DNA from: Bacteroidales bacterium | GTDB lineage: Bacteria; Bacteroidota; Bacteroidia; Bacteroidales; F082 | Direction of reading: 5' to 3' | DNA length: 8,334 bases | NCBI GenBank assembly: GCA_029933565.1 | Contig: JAOZNY010000134.1 | Coordinates: 1-8,334 of the forward strand | Shown: piece after piece, positions 1 through 7,445 of the stretch | How positions within the stretch are numbered: the stretch's first letter is position 1 | How the letters are laid out: every line of letters starts with the position of its first letter | Position numbers and translations under genes: made by a program | Notes under the pieces: generated by a model | Databases searched by the model: none | Seen by the model: only the letters and a program-made list of their open reading frames with translations | Told to the model about the DNA's origin: nothing

Positions 1-46
1 AGGAAATAAAATAAAAAAATTGTAAAAATGATTAAATTATTAATGA

Positions 47-79
47 CACACCCCTTATTCCCCTCTCAAGATGGGAGTT
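47..79. repeat. C-rich imperfect palindrome, possible dispersed intergenic repeat
   Basis: In the 117 bases past the last stop codon, a C-rich patch stands out from the AT-rich surroundings. Bases 59-76 can fold into a hairpin: 59-65 pair with 70-76 around a four-base TCAA loop, with a single C/T mismatch (63 against 72). A perfect ancestor would read TCCCCTC-TCAA-GAGGGGA. No U-run follows on the transcribed strand, so it is a poor intrinsic terminator, although it sits where one would be expected. The wording (ACACCCCTTATTCCCC then the palindrome) resembles, from memory, short repeats scattered between genes in Bacteroidota. No other copy is in the window. Confidence 0.45.
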
Positions 80-117
80 ATCGGAAATCAATTTTTCAAT
101 TTTAAACTACGAGATAT

Positions 118-1236
118 TCAACTTTTAACAACTTCATTGTAAAACTTAGTATTCTTTTTAAATAATGTATAGTATTGCTGAATAACATTTTCAGTTAAAA
201 ATACATCATTAATTCGTTGTAGATTTTTTTGCAGATATTCACTATAATTTTCTTTGTTTTTTGCTTCATTTAAAAGATTAGAAATTTGTTCTGAAGAAGA
301 AAAGAAATTACCATTATTGTCAAGAACGCTTCTGTTGTATGGGTTATCGTGGGCTAAGATTCGGGCTGAACTTGACATAGCTTCTAAAAGAGATGGGTTG
401 GTACCACCAACACTATGACCATGAAAGTATACATTTGAGAAAAACCTTAAATTGTCCAATATTTCCAAATCATAAATGCTACCAACAAATCTAATTTTTT
501 CTTCTTCTGAATATTTCTCGAATAAATATTTGCCGTGTGGAATTTTAGGGTTACCAACCACAAGTAGCGGATAAGTAGTATTTGATTTTAGAACTCCTTT
601 TATTATTGTTTCTATATTGTTTTCCGGCTCCAGGCGTGCAATTAGTAAATTGTAGTTATAAGGATTTACATTAAATGATTCAATCTTTGAGGAGTCTTCA
701 TTATCGAAAATTTCTGTTCCATAAGAAATATATTCAACAGCTTTTGAATAATTTGTATTGTAGTAATCTTCAATTACGGGAGAGTCGGCTATTAAGCAAT
801 CAGAAAACCTTACAGCGAGTTTTTCGGCATATTTTAAAAAGTTCTGTACTGGTTTACTGAATTTTTCACGCACCCACTCTATGCCATCCATATTTGTTAC
901 AACGAAAGTGTTTTTTCTGGGTTGAAGCCAGCCCCATATTGAACTACTTGTGAACCCTAATTGTAGAATAACATCAAAGTTTCTTTTTCGGCTGTCGAGT
1001 ATGCAATTCAGGTCGTAAATAAATTGGCCTGTTGTACCAACTTTGTATTCAGGATCGTATTTATGTATAATATTTACTCCTTTCCATGTTTTTTCCTGAT
1101 AAGGATGATTGTGAGAATTATAAACAAAAACTTCGCAACCACGTTTAACCAATCCTTGCGACAGGTGTTCAGCCCACTGCTCAAAACCACCATAATGGTT
1201 TGGAATCCCCCTTGTACCTAAAATCCCTATCCTCAT
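118..1236 (-). CDS. DUF1972/family 4 glycosyltransferase (rhamnosyltransferase-like)
   Basis: This 372-residue GT-B enzyme begins with MRIGILGTRGIPNHYGGFE, the signature of the DUF1972 domain found in WchF/Cps2T-type rhamnosyltransferases of streptococcal capsules. NMDGIEW at 115-121 and IADSPVIEDYY around 149-159 complete the N-terminal half. The C-terminal Rossmann half carries ARLEPENNIETII at 200-212 (the family 4 donor-binding segment) and GHSVGGTNPSLLEAM at 273-287. In most family 4 enzymes the last block has an EX7E pair. Here Glu285 is present, but the first position is Gly277, a substitution I recall as usual in DUF1972 proteins. It probably transfers a sugar, perhaps rhamnose, to an early lipid-linked intermediate; the donor is a guess by homology. 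The ATG at 1236 follows the polymerase stop by one base, giving TAAAATG, and this is the last gene of the visible operon. Confidence 0.9.
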   Translation of the reverse strand: MRIGILGTRGIPNHYGGFEQWAEHLSQGLVKRGCEVFVYNSHNHPYQEKTWKGVNIIHKYDPEYKVGTTGQFIYDLNCILDSRKRNFDVILQLGFTSSSIWGWLQPRKNTFVVTNMDGIEWVREKFSKPVQNFLKYAEKLAVRFSDCLIADSPVIEDYYNTNYSKAVEYISYGTEIFDNEDSSKIESFNVNPYNYNLLIARLEPENNIETIIKGVLKSNTTYPLLVVGNPKIPHGKYLFEKYSEEEKIRFVGSIYDLEILDNLRFFSNVYFHGHSVGGTNPSLLEAMSSSARILAHDNPYNRSVLDNNGNFFSSSEQISNLLNEAKNKENYSEYLQKNLQRINDVFLTENVIQQYYTLFKKNTKFYNEVVKS

Positions 1237-1237
1237 T

Positions 1238-2605
1238 TTATTGAACTATTTGTTTTTCGGTTTTAATCATTAAAAAGAAAAGATACAAAAGGAAAACGGG
1301 AAAATAATAATAGAATCCATTTATAAATGCTGATATTATCATTGAGAAATAAAAAGTAAAAATGAATATATTATTTCTAATTTCAATTTTATTATCACGA
1401 TAAATCTTTACAAAAAACCAAATATACAGTAATATTCCGCCAATTCCGTAAGTATAAAAAATATTAAGAAAATCATTGTGAAACCATATTCTTAAATCAA
1501 GGTTTCTTTGGTTTGATAATAAAACATTTGCAAAAGATTTCCCTAATACAAAGTCCCAAAACCCGAACTCACTAATCTCAATCCACCAGGAGTTCCAAAT
1601 TTGAAACCGGGAGACTGTAGTTAAATTCTCCACAGAAATATAAACTAAAACAGAGTAGGGATATAAAATTGTGTTTTCTGTAATTTGCAGGATGTATTCT
1701 CTTTCATATATCAATAACGTAAAAATAATTAAGACAATTACTGAATAGATAAAACTCCTCTTTAAAACCAGAAATATAATAATTGATAAAACAATTGCAA
1801 GAAGGACAGTTTTTGATCCGGTATAAATACAAAAACCAATACTTACTAAAAGTAGTATAAGGTGGAGTATTTTTTTCTTTTTTTGAGATTTGTAAGCAAA
1901 GAAAAGAAAAAGAAAGCCAAAAAAATATGATGCCACATGTGAAACCCTGAATAATCCATTATGAAAAATTCTTAGTTTCTTTAAGATATGTATAGGTTTA
2001 GGTTTCCAAATTTGTGTTTCATTATTTTCAGAATATTCTTCTTTTTCTCGGGATTCATTTAAAGATGTATTTGAACTACCCTTCGAGTAATTCTTTAAAT
2101 CTACATCAGTGGAGTTTGCCCAATTATTAAAGGATGATCGATATTCTGTTTTTATTCCATAATGAGAATCAATTCCAATAAAAGTGAAGGAAAACAATAT
2201 AACACTTAAACCAAAGAATAAATAAACATTAGAAATGCTTAAACTATTTATATTTTCTTGGTAGTAATAATAAATAGTGACAAAAAGGAGAATAAATATA
2301 AGGTCAGAAATATTCTTAACATCAAATACATAAACAATACTGTTTAGAATTGTTAGTGTAAAAAATGAAAAAACCAATACATATAATTGTTGTTTATTTC
2401 TGTTTTTGTATTGAGTAACAATAAATAGAAAAGGGAATAATAGGAGGGCTGAAACTACGAAAAAAGGAAAATGAAAGAATGAATTTATTATTTGGTCGGC
2501 AACGAAAGAAGCAATAAAAAACCAAAAAAAAGCATGTACAAGATTGCTTTTGTTTTTTTCGACTAGTTTGTTTGTTAGATTAATTATTTTGGTAACCCCT
2601 TGCAT
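1238..2605 (-). CDS. wzy: Wzy-type O-antigen/capsule repeat-unit polymerase
   Basis: The 455-residue protein is mostly hydrophobic, with roughly 11-12 membrane segments by eye: about 22-41, 45-64, 73-95, 100-115, 126-145, 222-238, 246-262, 265-281, 284-300, 384-401, 412-428 and 430-447. Two long polar regions lie between them, 146-221 and 302-383, as expected for the extracytoplasmic loops of Wzy and WaaL-type proteins. WFHNDFLNIFYTYGIGG at 374-390 matches the HN..L...YG..G signature common in this superfamily, and TGSKTVLLAI at 262-271 is another usual element. Wzy joins undecaprenyl-diphosphate-linked repeat units at the periplasmic face. The first long loop is unusually Asn/Ser/Glu-rich. 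An O-antigen ligase has a similar outline, but placement among repeat-unit glycosyltransferases favours a polymerase. The gene stops one base before the start of the last gene. Confidence 0.82.
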   Translation of the reverse strand: MQGVTKIINLTNKLVEKNKSNLVHAFFWFFIASFVADQIINSFFHFPFFVVSALLLFPFLFIVTQYKNRNKQQLYVLVFSFFTLTILNSIVYVFDVKNISDLIFILLFVTIYYYYQENINSLSISNVYLFFGLSVILFSFTFIGIDSHYGIKTEYRSSFNNWANSTDVDLKNYSKGSSNTSLNESREKEEYSENNETQIWKPKPIHILKKLRIFHNGLFRVSHVASYFFGFLFLFFAYKSQKKKKILHLILLLVSIGFCIYTGSKTVLLAIVLSIIIFLVLKRSFIYSVIVLIIFTLLIYEREYILQITENTILYPYSVLVYISVENLTTVSRFQIWNSWWIEISEFGFWDFVLGKSFANVLLSNQRNLDLRIWFHNDFLNIFYTYGIGGILLYIWFFVKIYRDNKIEIRNNIFIFTFYFSMIISAFINGFYYYFPVFLLYLFFLMIKTEKQIVQ

Positions 2606-2617
2606 TTTCCGAATATT

Positions 2618-3475
2618 TTAAAGAAGTCTTTTGATGAGTTTTGACGGATAAAAAAGTACAGATAAAAACAAGTACATAGGTTTTAGCAAGAAATTTTGGG
2701 AGATTAAGAATCTTCTGTAATTTAAAATATACCAAAAATAAAAGTGCATTTTTATTTTAGAGGTTGAAGTATTAAAAATTTCATCTCTTATTTTAAAAGT
2801 TTTTTCAATTGTTGAATACTCAATATTTGTGGAAGCACTGTCTGTATGAATCCTAACTCCATAAAGTGGTGTGCTAATATTTGCGAAGGTATACCCGTCA
2901 GCAATGATTTTAGAGAAGATCTCGTAGTCTTCAGCTCTTACATTTTCCTGATCATATCTATACTTTTTCATCACTTTGTTCTTAATCATAGTAGTAGCAT
3001 GTAAAACACCGTGCTCGCCTTTAAGGTATCTTTTTTTTATTGCAGAGTGTCCCTTCAGAAAATTTGTTTTAAATATTTCCTTATGTGAAGTGTTGTTAAA
3101 ATAAAAAGCATTGCTGCCAACTACATCAACCTGTGGGGCTTGTTCCAAATAGTTATATTGTGTTTCAATTCTGTTTTCTGTAACTATGTCATCAGGATCG
3201 GCACGTAAAATGTATTTTGAAGTAGCAATATCCAAACCCTGGTTCAATGCATTGCAGAATCCAACATTTTCTTTAAGATCTATTATTTGAAGGTAGTTTA
3301 AGTTTGAAAAACTATCGAGTATTTCAAGTGAGTTGTCGGTTGAACCATCATTAACAATAATTAGTTCTTTAGGTAATACAGTGGAGTCATTAATACTATT
3401 AATAAAATCGGTGAGGTATTTTCCATTATTATAATTTGCTGCAACAATTGAAACACTAACAGTTTTTTTTGTCAT
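2618..3475 (-). CDS. Family 2 glycosyltransferase, short form
   Basis: This 285-residue GT-A enzyme has VSIVAANYNNGKY at 8-20, a variant first strand with AANYNN where relatives usually have PxYN. VNDGSTDNS lies at 41-49, VGFCNALNQGLDIA at 71-84, and RADPDD at 91-96 is the DxD site. AEDYEIF at 181-187 carries the likely base, and LYGVRIHTDSAS follows at 204-215. The last 45 residues are hydrophobic and basic (FYFWYILNYRRFLI, then PMYLFLSVLFYP), which suggests peripheral binding to the inner membrane. The ATG overlaps the previous stop by one base (TAATG) and is followed almost at once by an A8 run coding Lys-Lys. Only 12 bases separate its stop from the Wzy-type gene, so it belongs to the same transcript. 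Substrate unknown. Confidence 0.93.
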   Translation of the reverse strand: MTKKTVSVSIVAANYNNGKYLTDFINSINDSTVLPKELIIVNDGSTDNSLEILDSFSNLNYLQIIDLKENVGFCNALNQGLDIATSKYILRADPDDIVTENRIETQYNYLEQAPQVDVVGSNAFYFNNTSHKEIFKTNFLKGHSAIKKRYLKGEHGVLHATTMIKNKVMKKYRYDQENVRAEDYEIFSKIIADGYTFANISTPLYGVRIHTDSASTNIEYSTIEKTFKIRDEIFNTSTSKIKMHFYFWYILNYRRFLISQNFLLKPMYLFLSVLFYPSKLIKRLL

Positions 3476-4467
3476 TAGAGTTTTTTATTAAATGGGTTAT
3501 AATTTTTAATAAAATTAATTAATATTTGTGAACTTATAAGTTTATACAACATTAAAAAGTGTAATGATGATGATTTATTGCATACTTTGAGCCAGCGGTT
3601 ATAGACAACTTTGGTCAGCATACGATGATCATAAACTTTTAATGTTTTGTTTTTACTGATTATTTTTAATAGCCATTCTTCAATTGATTTGAGTGTATTA
3701 ATTTGGGTTATAGGTCTATCGTCTTTTATTAATGAATGTAATTCCAGTTCTTTATCAGTAGCATTAATTTCCAATCTCTTAAGTTGCATCCTGAAGATTT
3801 CTTTCTCCTTTTCAGACCTTACTTCTTTATGCTTTTCTGTAATGCCCCCTTTATGTACCCTGTAATCAAGCATATACTTAGGTAGGTTCCATGTTTTGTA
3901 GTTCTGTGTTACTTCAACCCACATCAGATAATCTTGTGCGGTTGGAAAATCAACTTTGAAAGTAAATCTACTTATACTTTCTCTTCTGGAAAGTACAGCA
4001 GACTGAACAAAGTAATTATTAAATAGCATAATTGATGGAATCATTTCAGGTGGTGCATTTAATTTCCAACTTCCGGACAGCCGTTTACCTTCTACATCTA
4101 TAAACTTTACCCATGAACCAACCATTCCGAAATCTTTGTTTTTCTCAAGGAAAGTTATTTGTTCTTCGAATTTTTCCGGATAAACAATATCGTCGGAATC
4201 AATCATACCAACGTAATCACCTTTTGCTAACTGTAATCCATAGTTTCTAGTAAATACAATTCCTTTATTTTTTTTGTTCTCGTAATATTTAATTCTGGTG
4301 TCATTAAATGACTCAATTATGGATTTACTGCTGTCAGTAGAACCATCGTTAATTATTATCAACTCAAAGTTTTTATACGTTTGGTTTAATATGCTTTGGA
4401 TAGTTTGAGACAGGAATTGCTCGCTATTGTATGTGGGAATAATTATACTTAATAGGGGAGGTGACAT
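3475..4467 (-). CDS. Family 2 glycosyltransferase
   Basis: The 330-residue protein has a textbook GT-A core: LLSIIIPTYNSE from residue 5, INDGSTDSS at 39-47, RNYGLQLAKGDYVG at 74-87, and IDSDD at 89-93 as the metal/donor DxD. AQDY at 177-180 replaces the more common ED pair but keeps the Asp. DYRVHKGGIT at 201-210 is the usual loop near the acceptor site. The remaining part (about 211-330) is Lys/Leu-rich and has no recognised domain. It probably adds one sugar to a lipid-linked glycan in the cytoplasm. Its TAA stop shares one base with the ATG of the following gene (TAATG), so the two are probably translationally coupled. No Shine-Dalgarno is visible before the ATG, only an A/T-rich stretch. 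Confidence 0.94.
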   Translation of the reverse strand: MSPPLLSIIIPTYNSEQFLSQTIQSILNQTYKNFELIIINDGSTDSSKSIIESFNDTRIKYYENKKNKGIVFTRNYGLQLAKGDYVGMIDSDDIVYPEKFEEQITFLEKNKDFGMVGSWVKFIDVEGKRLSGSWKLNAPPEMIPSIMLFNNYFVQSAVLSRRESISRFTFKVDFPTAQDYLMWVEVTQNYKTWNLPKYMLDYRVHKGGITEKHKEVRSEKEKEIFRMQLKRLEINATDKELELHSLIKDDRPITQINTLKSIEEWLLKIISKNKTLKVYDHRMLTKVVYNRWLKVCNKSSSLHFLMLYKLISSQILINFIKNYNPFNKKL

Positions 4468-4483
4468 TAAAACAATTCTTTAA

Positions 4484-5518
4484 TTATTTAGATATCTGGT
4501 AGTGTTGGATGTTAATTGTTTTTTGAATAAGATGTTTTATCCGGATTATTCCTTTACTTAAGAAACTGCTGCCAAAAACATAATAATGTAATGGATTATA
4601 ATAGCATGATTTAAGGAACAATTCCTTATCCTTGGCTGCTATGCCTACATAAGTACTTAAAGCCTTATTTCGACTTAAATGCATAGTGGAGTATATTGTG
4701 CTCATCCTTTTAAAATGCAATTGATACTGCTCTTTAAGGTTCTCTTTTACAGACCACTCAAGCAATGAGTTCCAGAGTTTTAACTGATTTAGTATTATTT
4801 TTTTCTTATCCTTCTTTAAACCTAATATACTATTAGTATCATGTACTCCCCTAAGTGTTACCGCCTTCGCTAACTCACCTCCATAAAGTTTAGCGTAATA
4901 TGCCAGGCGTATTAAAAATTCTGTATCCTCATGAAGTCGTAGGTTTGGATTAAACAAATTATCCAGTTTTTTTAAAACTGTCTTTTTTATAGTTAAACCA
5001 TCTAAAGAAAAATATCCAATATACTTGTCCATGAGTGATAGAGTTGGAAATAGTTTATCGGTAGCGATCTTTGCAGTTATAGTAGTGAGATTATTCTTAT
5101 TCATCAATTTTCCATATATCTGTTTTCCATTCTCAGTATAGAAATAAGCCCCAATCGCATTATAAACACCATCTGCATCAGGGTTATTAAGGAAGATGCT
5201 CTTGTCAGTTTTAAAGCGATTCGAGAGGAAAAAATCGTCGGCATCAAGAAATGCAATATAATCGCAAGTAGCCTGCCTCAAACCAAGGTTTCGACTTGCA
5301 CTAACACCAAGATTCTCACCATTGGGATGTGTGAATAATTTTACTTTTTGAAATTTTTCAGCAAACCTTTGGCAAATCTGCAATGAATTATCTGAAGACC
5401 CATCCTCAATAAGTATTACCTCTTTAACTTCCTCCAATTCCACGGCAGAATTTATTGCCTTCTCCAAATAGGCTTCGGCATTAAATACTGGAATAATAAC
5501 TGAAATATTAAACTGCAT
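4484..5518 (-). CDS. Family 2 glycosyltransferase
   Basis: This 344-residue GT-A enzyme has ISVIIPVFNAE at 5-15, IEDGSSDNS at 37-45 (donor/nucleotide binding), NLGVSASRNLGL at 69-80, and LDADD at 91-95 as the DxD metal site. HED at 196-198 is the likely base motif, and RGVHDTNSI follows at about 223-231. Asp-Asp-Phe-Phe after the DxD and the long middle section (about 100-195) differ from its neighbours, so it is not a recent copy of them. No transmembrane helix is clear. The C-terminal 30 residues are basic and amphipathic (KGIIRIKHLIQKTINI), suggesting loose attachment to the cytoplasmic membrane. It starts 16 bases after the fucosyltransferase-like gene and ends 16 bases before the next glycosyltransferase, consistent with co-transcription. 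Its donor sugar cannot be deduced. Confidence 0.94.
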   Translation of the reverse strand: MQFNISVIIPVFNAEAYLEKAINSAVELEEVKEVILIEDGSSDNSLQICQRFAEKFQKVKLFTHPNGENLGVSASRNLGLRQATCDYIAFLDADDFFLSNRFKTDKSIFLNNPDADGVYNAIGAYFYTENGKQIYGKLMNKNNLTTITAKIATDKLFPTLSLMDKYIGYFSLDGLTIKKTVLKKLDNLFNPNLRLHEDTEFLIRLAYYAKLYGGELAKAVTLRGVHDTNSILGLKKDKKKIILNQLKLWNSLLEWSVKENLKEQYQLHFKRMSTIYSTMHLSRNKALSTYVGIAAKDKELFLKSCYYNPLHYYVFGSSFLSKGIIRIKHLIQKTINIQHYQISK

Positions 5519-5534
5519 TGGAAAATAGATTGTC

Positions 5535-6383
5535 TTAGTGAATTGAATTATTTATTTTTAGTCGTTCTAGATTTATTCCGTTGATTTTAGAGGACAATTC
5601 GGAAAATGAACTCCAGTAAGACCCATAGATTTTACTTGTATTTGCCAGACAGTAAAAATCTACAACCGCATCCTTAATGCCTTGTATGCTGTTTCTGGAA
5701 TATGATTTCTCATAGGTCATTATTTTTTCACCAAACTGTAACTTCAATTGATCTTCAGTTTGTTTATCATCAGTTGAAAGGAAAAAACTTATTTCAGGAT
5801 TCCTTTCCAAATCATCGCTCATTTGGTTTATAAACAATTCGGTGGGACTTTGTTTTATGGCAATTATATGGTCTGTCCTTCTTATATGAACACCTATGGT
5901 TTTATCATTGAATTTGTTGCAGCATTCATTAATCTTTTGTTGAATATCAGGTTTTGGAATAAACTGTTTCAAATCAGGAATATTATTTCCAAATTCTGAA
6001 CAAGTTCGAAAATATAATGTTTTATTGGTTCTTCCTAAAGCAATTATATCAAGTTCTCCGCCTTTTATCTTTATTATATCGCCATCTTCTAAAATATTGT
6101 AATCTGTTGCTACAATAGTATTTATTAATCGTATAATAAATTTCTTAATGTTCTTTTTTTTTTCTGTTGATCTGAAGAAACGATAGGTGAATTTTTTATT
6201 GATTATTTCAATGTTTTCTATGGGCTCAAATAATTCTTCAAACCTACAATTCAGGTCAGTATTAAGACTCCATATTAATTTTACTTCTTTATTGAGGATG
6301 CCAGCAAGCCAAAGGCCGGAGGCAATAACCCGCATACGGTTTGCTAGCCCCCCAAGTGGTTCGAGAATGATTATATTATTCAT
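5535..6383 (-). CDS. Fucosyltransferase-superfamily glycosyltransferase (HxRRxD type)
   Basis: The 282-residue protein opens with a GGLANRMR loop at 11-18, the glycine-rich N-terminal motif seen in fucosyltransferase-like GT-B enzymes. It has GVHIRRTD at 164-171, matching the HxRR(T/G)D donor-binding motif of the alpha-1,2-, alpha-1,6- and protein-O-fucosyltransferase superfamily (CAZy GT11, GT23, GT65, GT68, including NodZ). FLSTDD at 201-206 and VDFYCLANTSKIYGSYWSSFSELS from about 241 correspond to the later conserved motifs, where acidic and Ser/Thr residues contact GDP. The likely role is transfer of fucose or a related GDP-sugar to the growing repeat unit. HIRRTD looks closer to GT23/NodZ (HxRRTD) than to typical GT11 (HIRRGD), so the exact family is open. 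No signal peptide or membrane segment is evident. An uninterrupted A10 run interrupts residues 74-77. The ATG at 6383 puts the glycine-rich loop at the usual distance from the start. Confidence 0.72.
   Translation of the reverse strand: MNNIIILEPLGGLANRMRVIASGLWLAGILNKEVKLIWSLNTDLNCRFEELFEPIENIEIINKKFTYRFFRSTEKKKNIKKFIIRLINTIVATDYNILEDGDIIKIKGGELDIIALGRTNKTLYFRTCSEFGNNIPDLKQFIPKPDIQQKINECCNKFNDKTIGVHIRRTDHIIAIKQSPTELFINQMSDDLERNPEISFFLSTDDKQTEDQLKLQFGEKIMTYEKSYSRNSIQGIKDAVVDFYCLANTSKIYGSYWSSFSELSSKINGINLERLKINNSIH
6154..6163 (-). repeat. A10 homopolymer within the fucosyltransferase-like gene
   Basis: Ten consecutive T on the plus strand, read as A10 in the coding strand, encode the end of Glu74 through Lys77. 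It is the longest single-base run I noticed in the window; the others reach seven or eight. Reading on by hand, a run of nine would hit TAA after residue 85 and a run of eleven would hit TAA after residue 79. Both lie before the HIRRTD motif at 166-171. Slippage here could therefore switch the enzyme off; that it does so is inference. Confidence 0.75.
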
Positions 6384-6428
6384 ATAATATTCAATTTTAT
6401 TTGGTTTGAATCTTAATAGATGATAATA

Positions 6429-7391
6429 TCACTTTAATAAATTTTTTAAATGATGGCTTAATCGCTCAAGTAATGAAAACTCTAAAACAAAATTGTCGAG
6501 TATATATCCCGGATCATATTTATAAAGAAGCATGATGTCAAATGCTTTTTGAAGATACTCATGCCTATAATCGTTTAACTCAGATAGTCCATCCATTTCT
6601 TTGTATCTGACTTTAACAGCACCAAGGCCTTGTGTAAAAACTAAATTATAATGATTCTCATCCATTTCATGGGAATTGATAAAATCCAGATATAATTTAA
6701 AATATTGTAAAATACTTTCAAAATAAATCTTTCCTCGTACATTTACAGTACTATTGGAATGTTGTCGATAGTAATAATAGGTTCCTGAGATAACAGAGAT
6801 TGAACTGGAATAATATGTAGTTCTAAGTAAGAACACAATATCTTCGCCATTTCTTATGGAGGGGTAATTTACACTGTTTTTAGTTATTATCTCTCTTTTG
6901 AAAATTGCAGACCAATGTTCGTATGTAAACAATAGAAAAGTTGACATTCTTTTTTTTCGCCCTTTTCTAATTTGCTTATTTAAGTCGGGTTGTATTTCTT
7001 TTGAGCCATCAGAGAATATTTTTATTGGTTCTGTTTTTACTATATCTGATTTATTTTTTTTCGCCGTACTATATAGTTTCTCATAAAAATCAAGATCCAC
7101 CCAATCATCTGGATCTATAAAACCTATATATTCCCCTTGTGCAATTTCTATACCTTTGTTGCGGGATAGCCCCTGTCTTATGTTTTTCTTATTATGAACA
7201 ACAACAATTCTATTGTCTTTGGCAGCATATTCATCACATATTTTCCCACTGCTATCAGTACTGCAATCATTTATAAGAATTATTTCAATCTCCTTAAGTG
7301 TCTGATTAATTAAAGAATCAAGACATTGCCCTATAAAGGGCTCCACATTATAAACAGGAAGTACTATGGAAACTTTTATATTATTATTCAT
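6429..7391 (-). CDS. Family 2 glycosyltransferase (tandem paralogue 2)
   Basis: This is a complete 320-residue GT-A glycosyltransferase. Residues 5-100 form the nucleotide-sugar-binding half: VSIVLPVYNVE near 7-17, NDCSTDSS at 41-48, and the metal-binding DPDD at 93-96. A GED motif at 182-184 is the likely catalytic-base region, and YYYYRQH lies at 205-211. The C-terminal third, likely acceptor-facing, has no recognisable motif. No signal peptide or clear membrane segment is visible. The ATG at 7391 is chosen because family 2 proteins normally begin 5-10 residues before the VSIVLPVYN strand; no Shine-Dalgarno is visible. The upstream gene is a close paralogue: over the first 91 shared residues I count 11 differences, with more divergence later. 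It probably adds one sugar to a lipid-linked repeat unit. Donor specificity cannot be inferred. Confidence 0.95.
   Translation of the reverse strand: MNNNIKVSIVLPVYNVEPFIGQCLDSLINQTLKEIEIILINDCSTDSSGKICDEYAAKDNRIVVVHNKKNIRQGLSRNKGIEIAQGEYIGFIDPDDWVDLDFYEKLYSTAKKNKSDIVKTEPIKIFSDGSKEIQPDLNKQIRKGRKKRMSTFLLFTYEHWSAIFKREIITKNSVNYPSIRNGEDIVFLLRTTYYSSSISVISGTYYYYRQHSNSTVNVRGKIYFESILQYFKLYLDFINSHEMDENHYNLVFTQGLGAVKVRYKEMDGLSELNDYRHEYLQKAFDIMLLYKYDPGYILDNFVLEFSLLERLSHHLKNLLK
7070..7109. repeat. Direct repeat copy A, 40 bp, inside tandem paralogue 2
   Basis: This 40-base stretch is identical to 8102-8141, 1032 bases away in the same orientation. It encodes the segment just after the DPDD motif (from DDWVDLDFYEKLY onward). 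A second exact match of 28 bases lies close by, at 7141-7168 and 8173-8200, with the same 1032-base offset, so the paralogues align without a gap here. The repeats reflect gene duplication rather than a mobile element. Confidence 0.9.
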
Positions 7392-7445
7392 ATAAATTCT
7401 AAAGATTATATTTTAACAGGACTTTGATTTTTCCATGTGACCAGT

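Noticed and set aside
1..117. Start of a further minus-strand gene at the left edge
   Set aside because: There is no ATG on the minus strand in this stretch, and no open frame with recognisable protein sequence.
675..860. Plus-strand open frame of 61 codons, with similar ones at 1024-1221, 3647-3865, 6187-6387 and 6898-7086
   Set aside because: Each lies wholly or almost wholly antisense to a well-supported glycosyltransferase gene and has no recognisable domain. They are shadows of the coding strand.
6389..6411. Inverted repeat ATTCAA/TTGAAT in the 45-base gap before the fucosyltransferase-like gene
   Set aside because: Six AT-rich bases per arm with a ten-base loop is expected by chance at this composition, and there is no U-run or known operator match.
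6370..7400. Similar start contexts (TATATGAATAATA) of the genes starting at 6383 and 7391
   Set aside because: The match is 13 low-complexity bases and encodes only Met-Asn-Asn. It could be chance and does not show that the genes share an origin.
7392..7445. Possible internal promoter in the 54-base gap between the paralogues (and in 6384-6428)
   Set aside because: I found no Bacteroidota-type TTTG / TAnnTTTG pair on the minus strand. The wider gaps alone are not evidence for a promoter.
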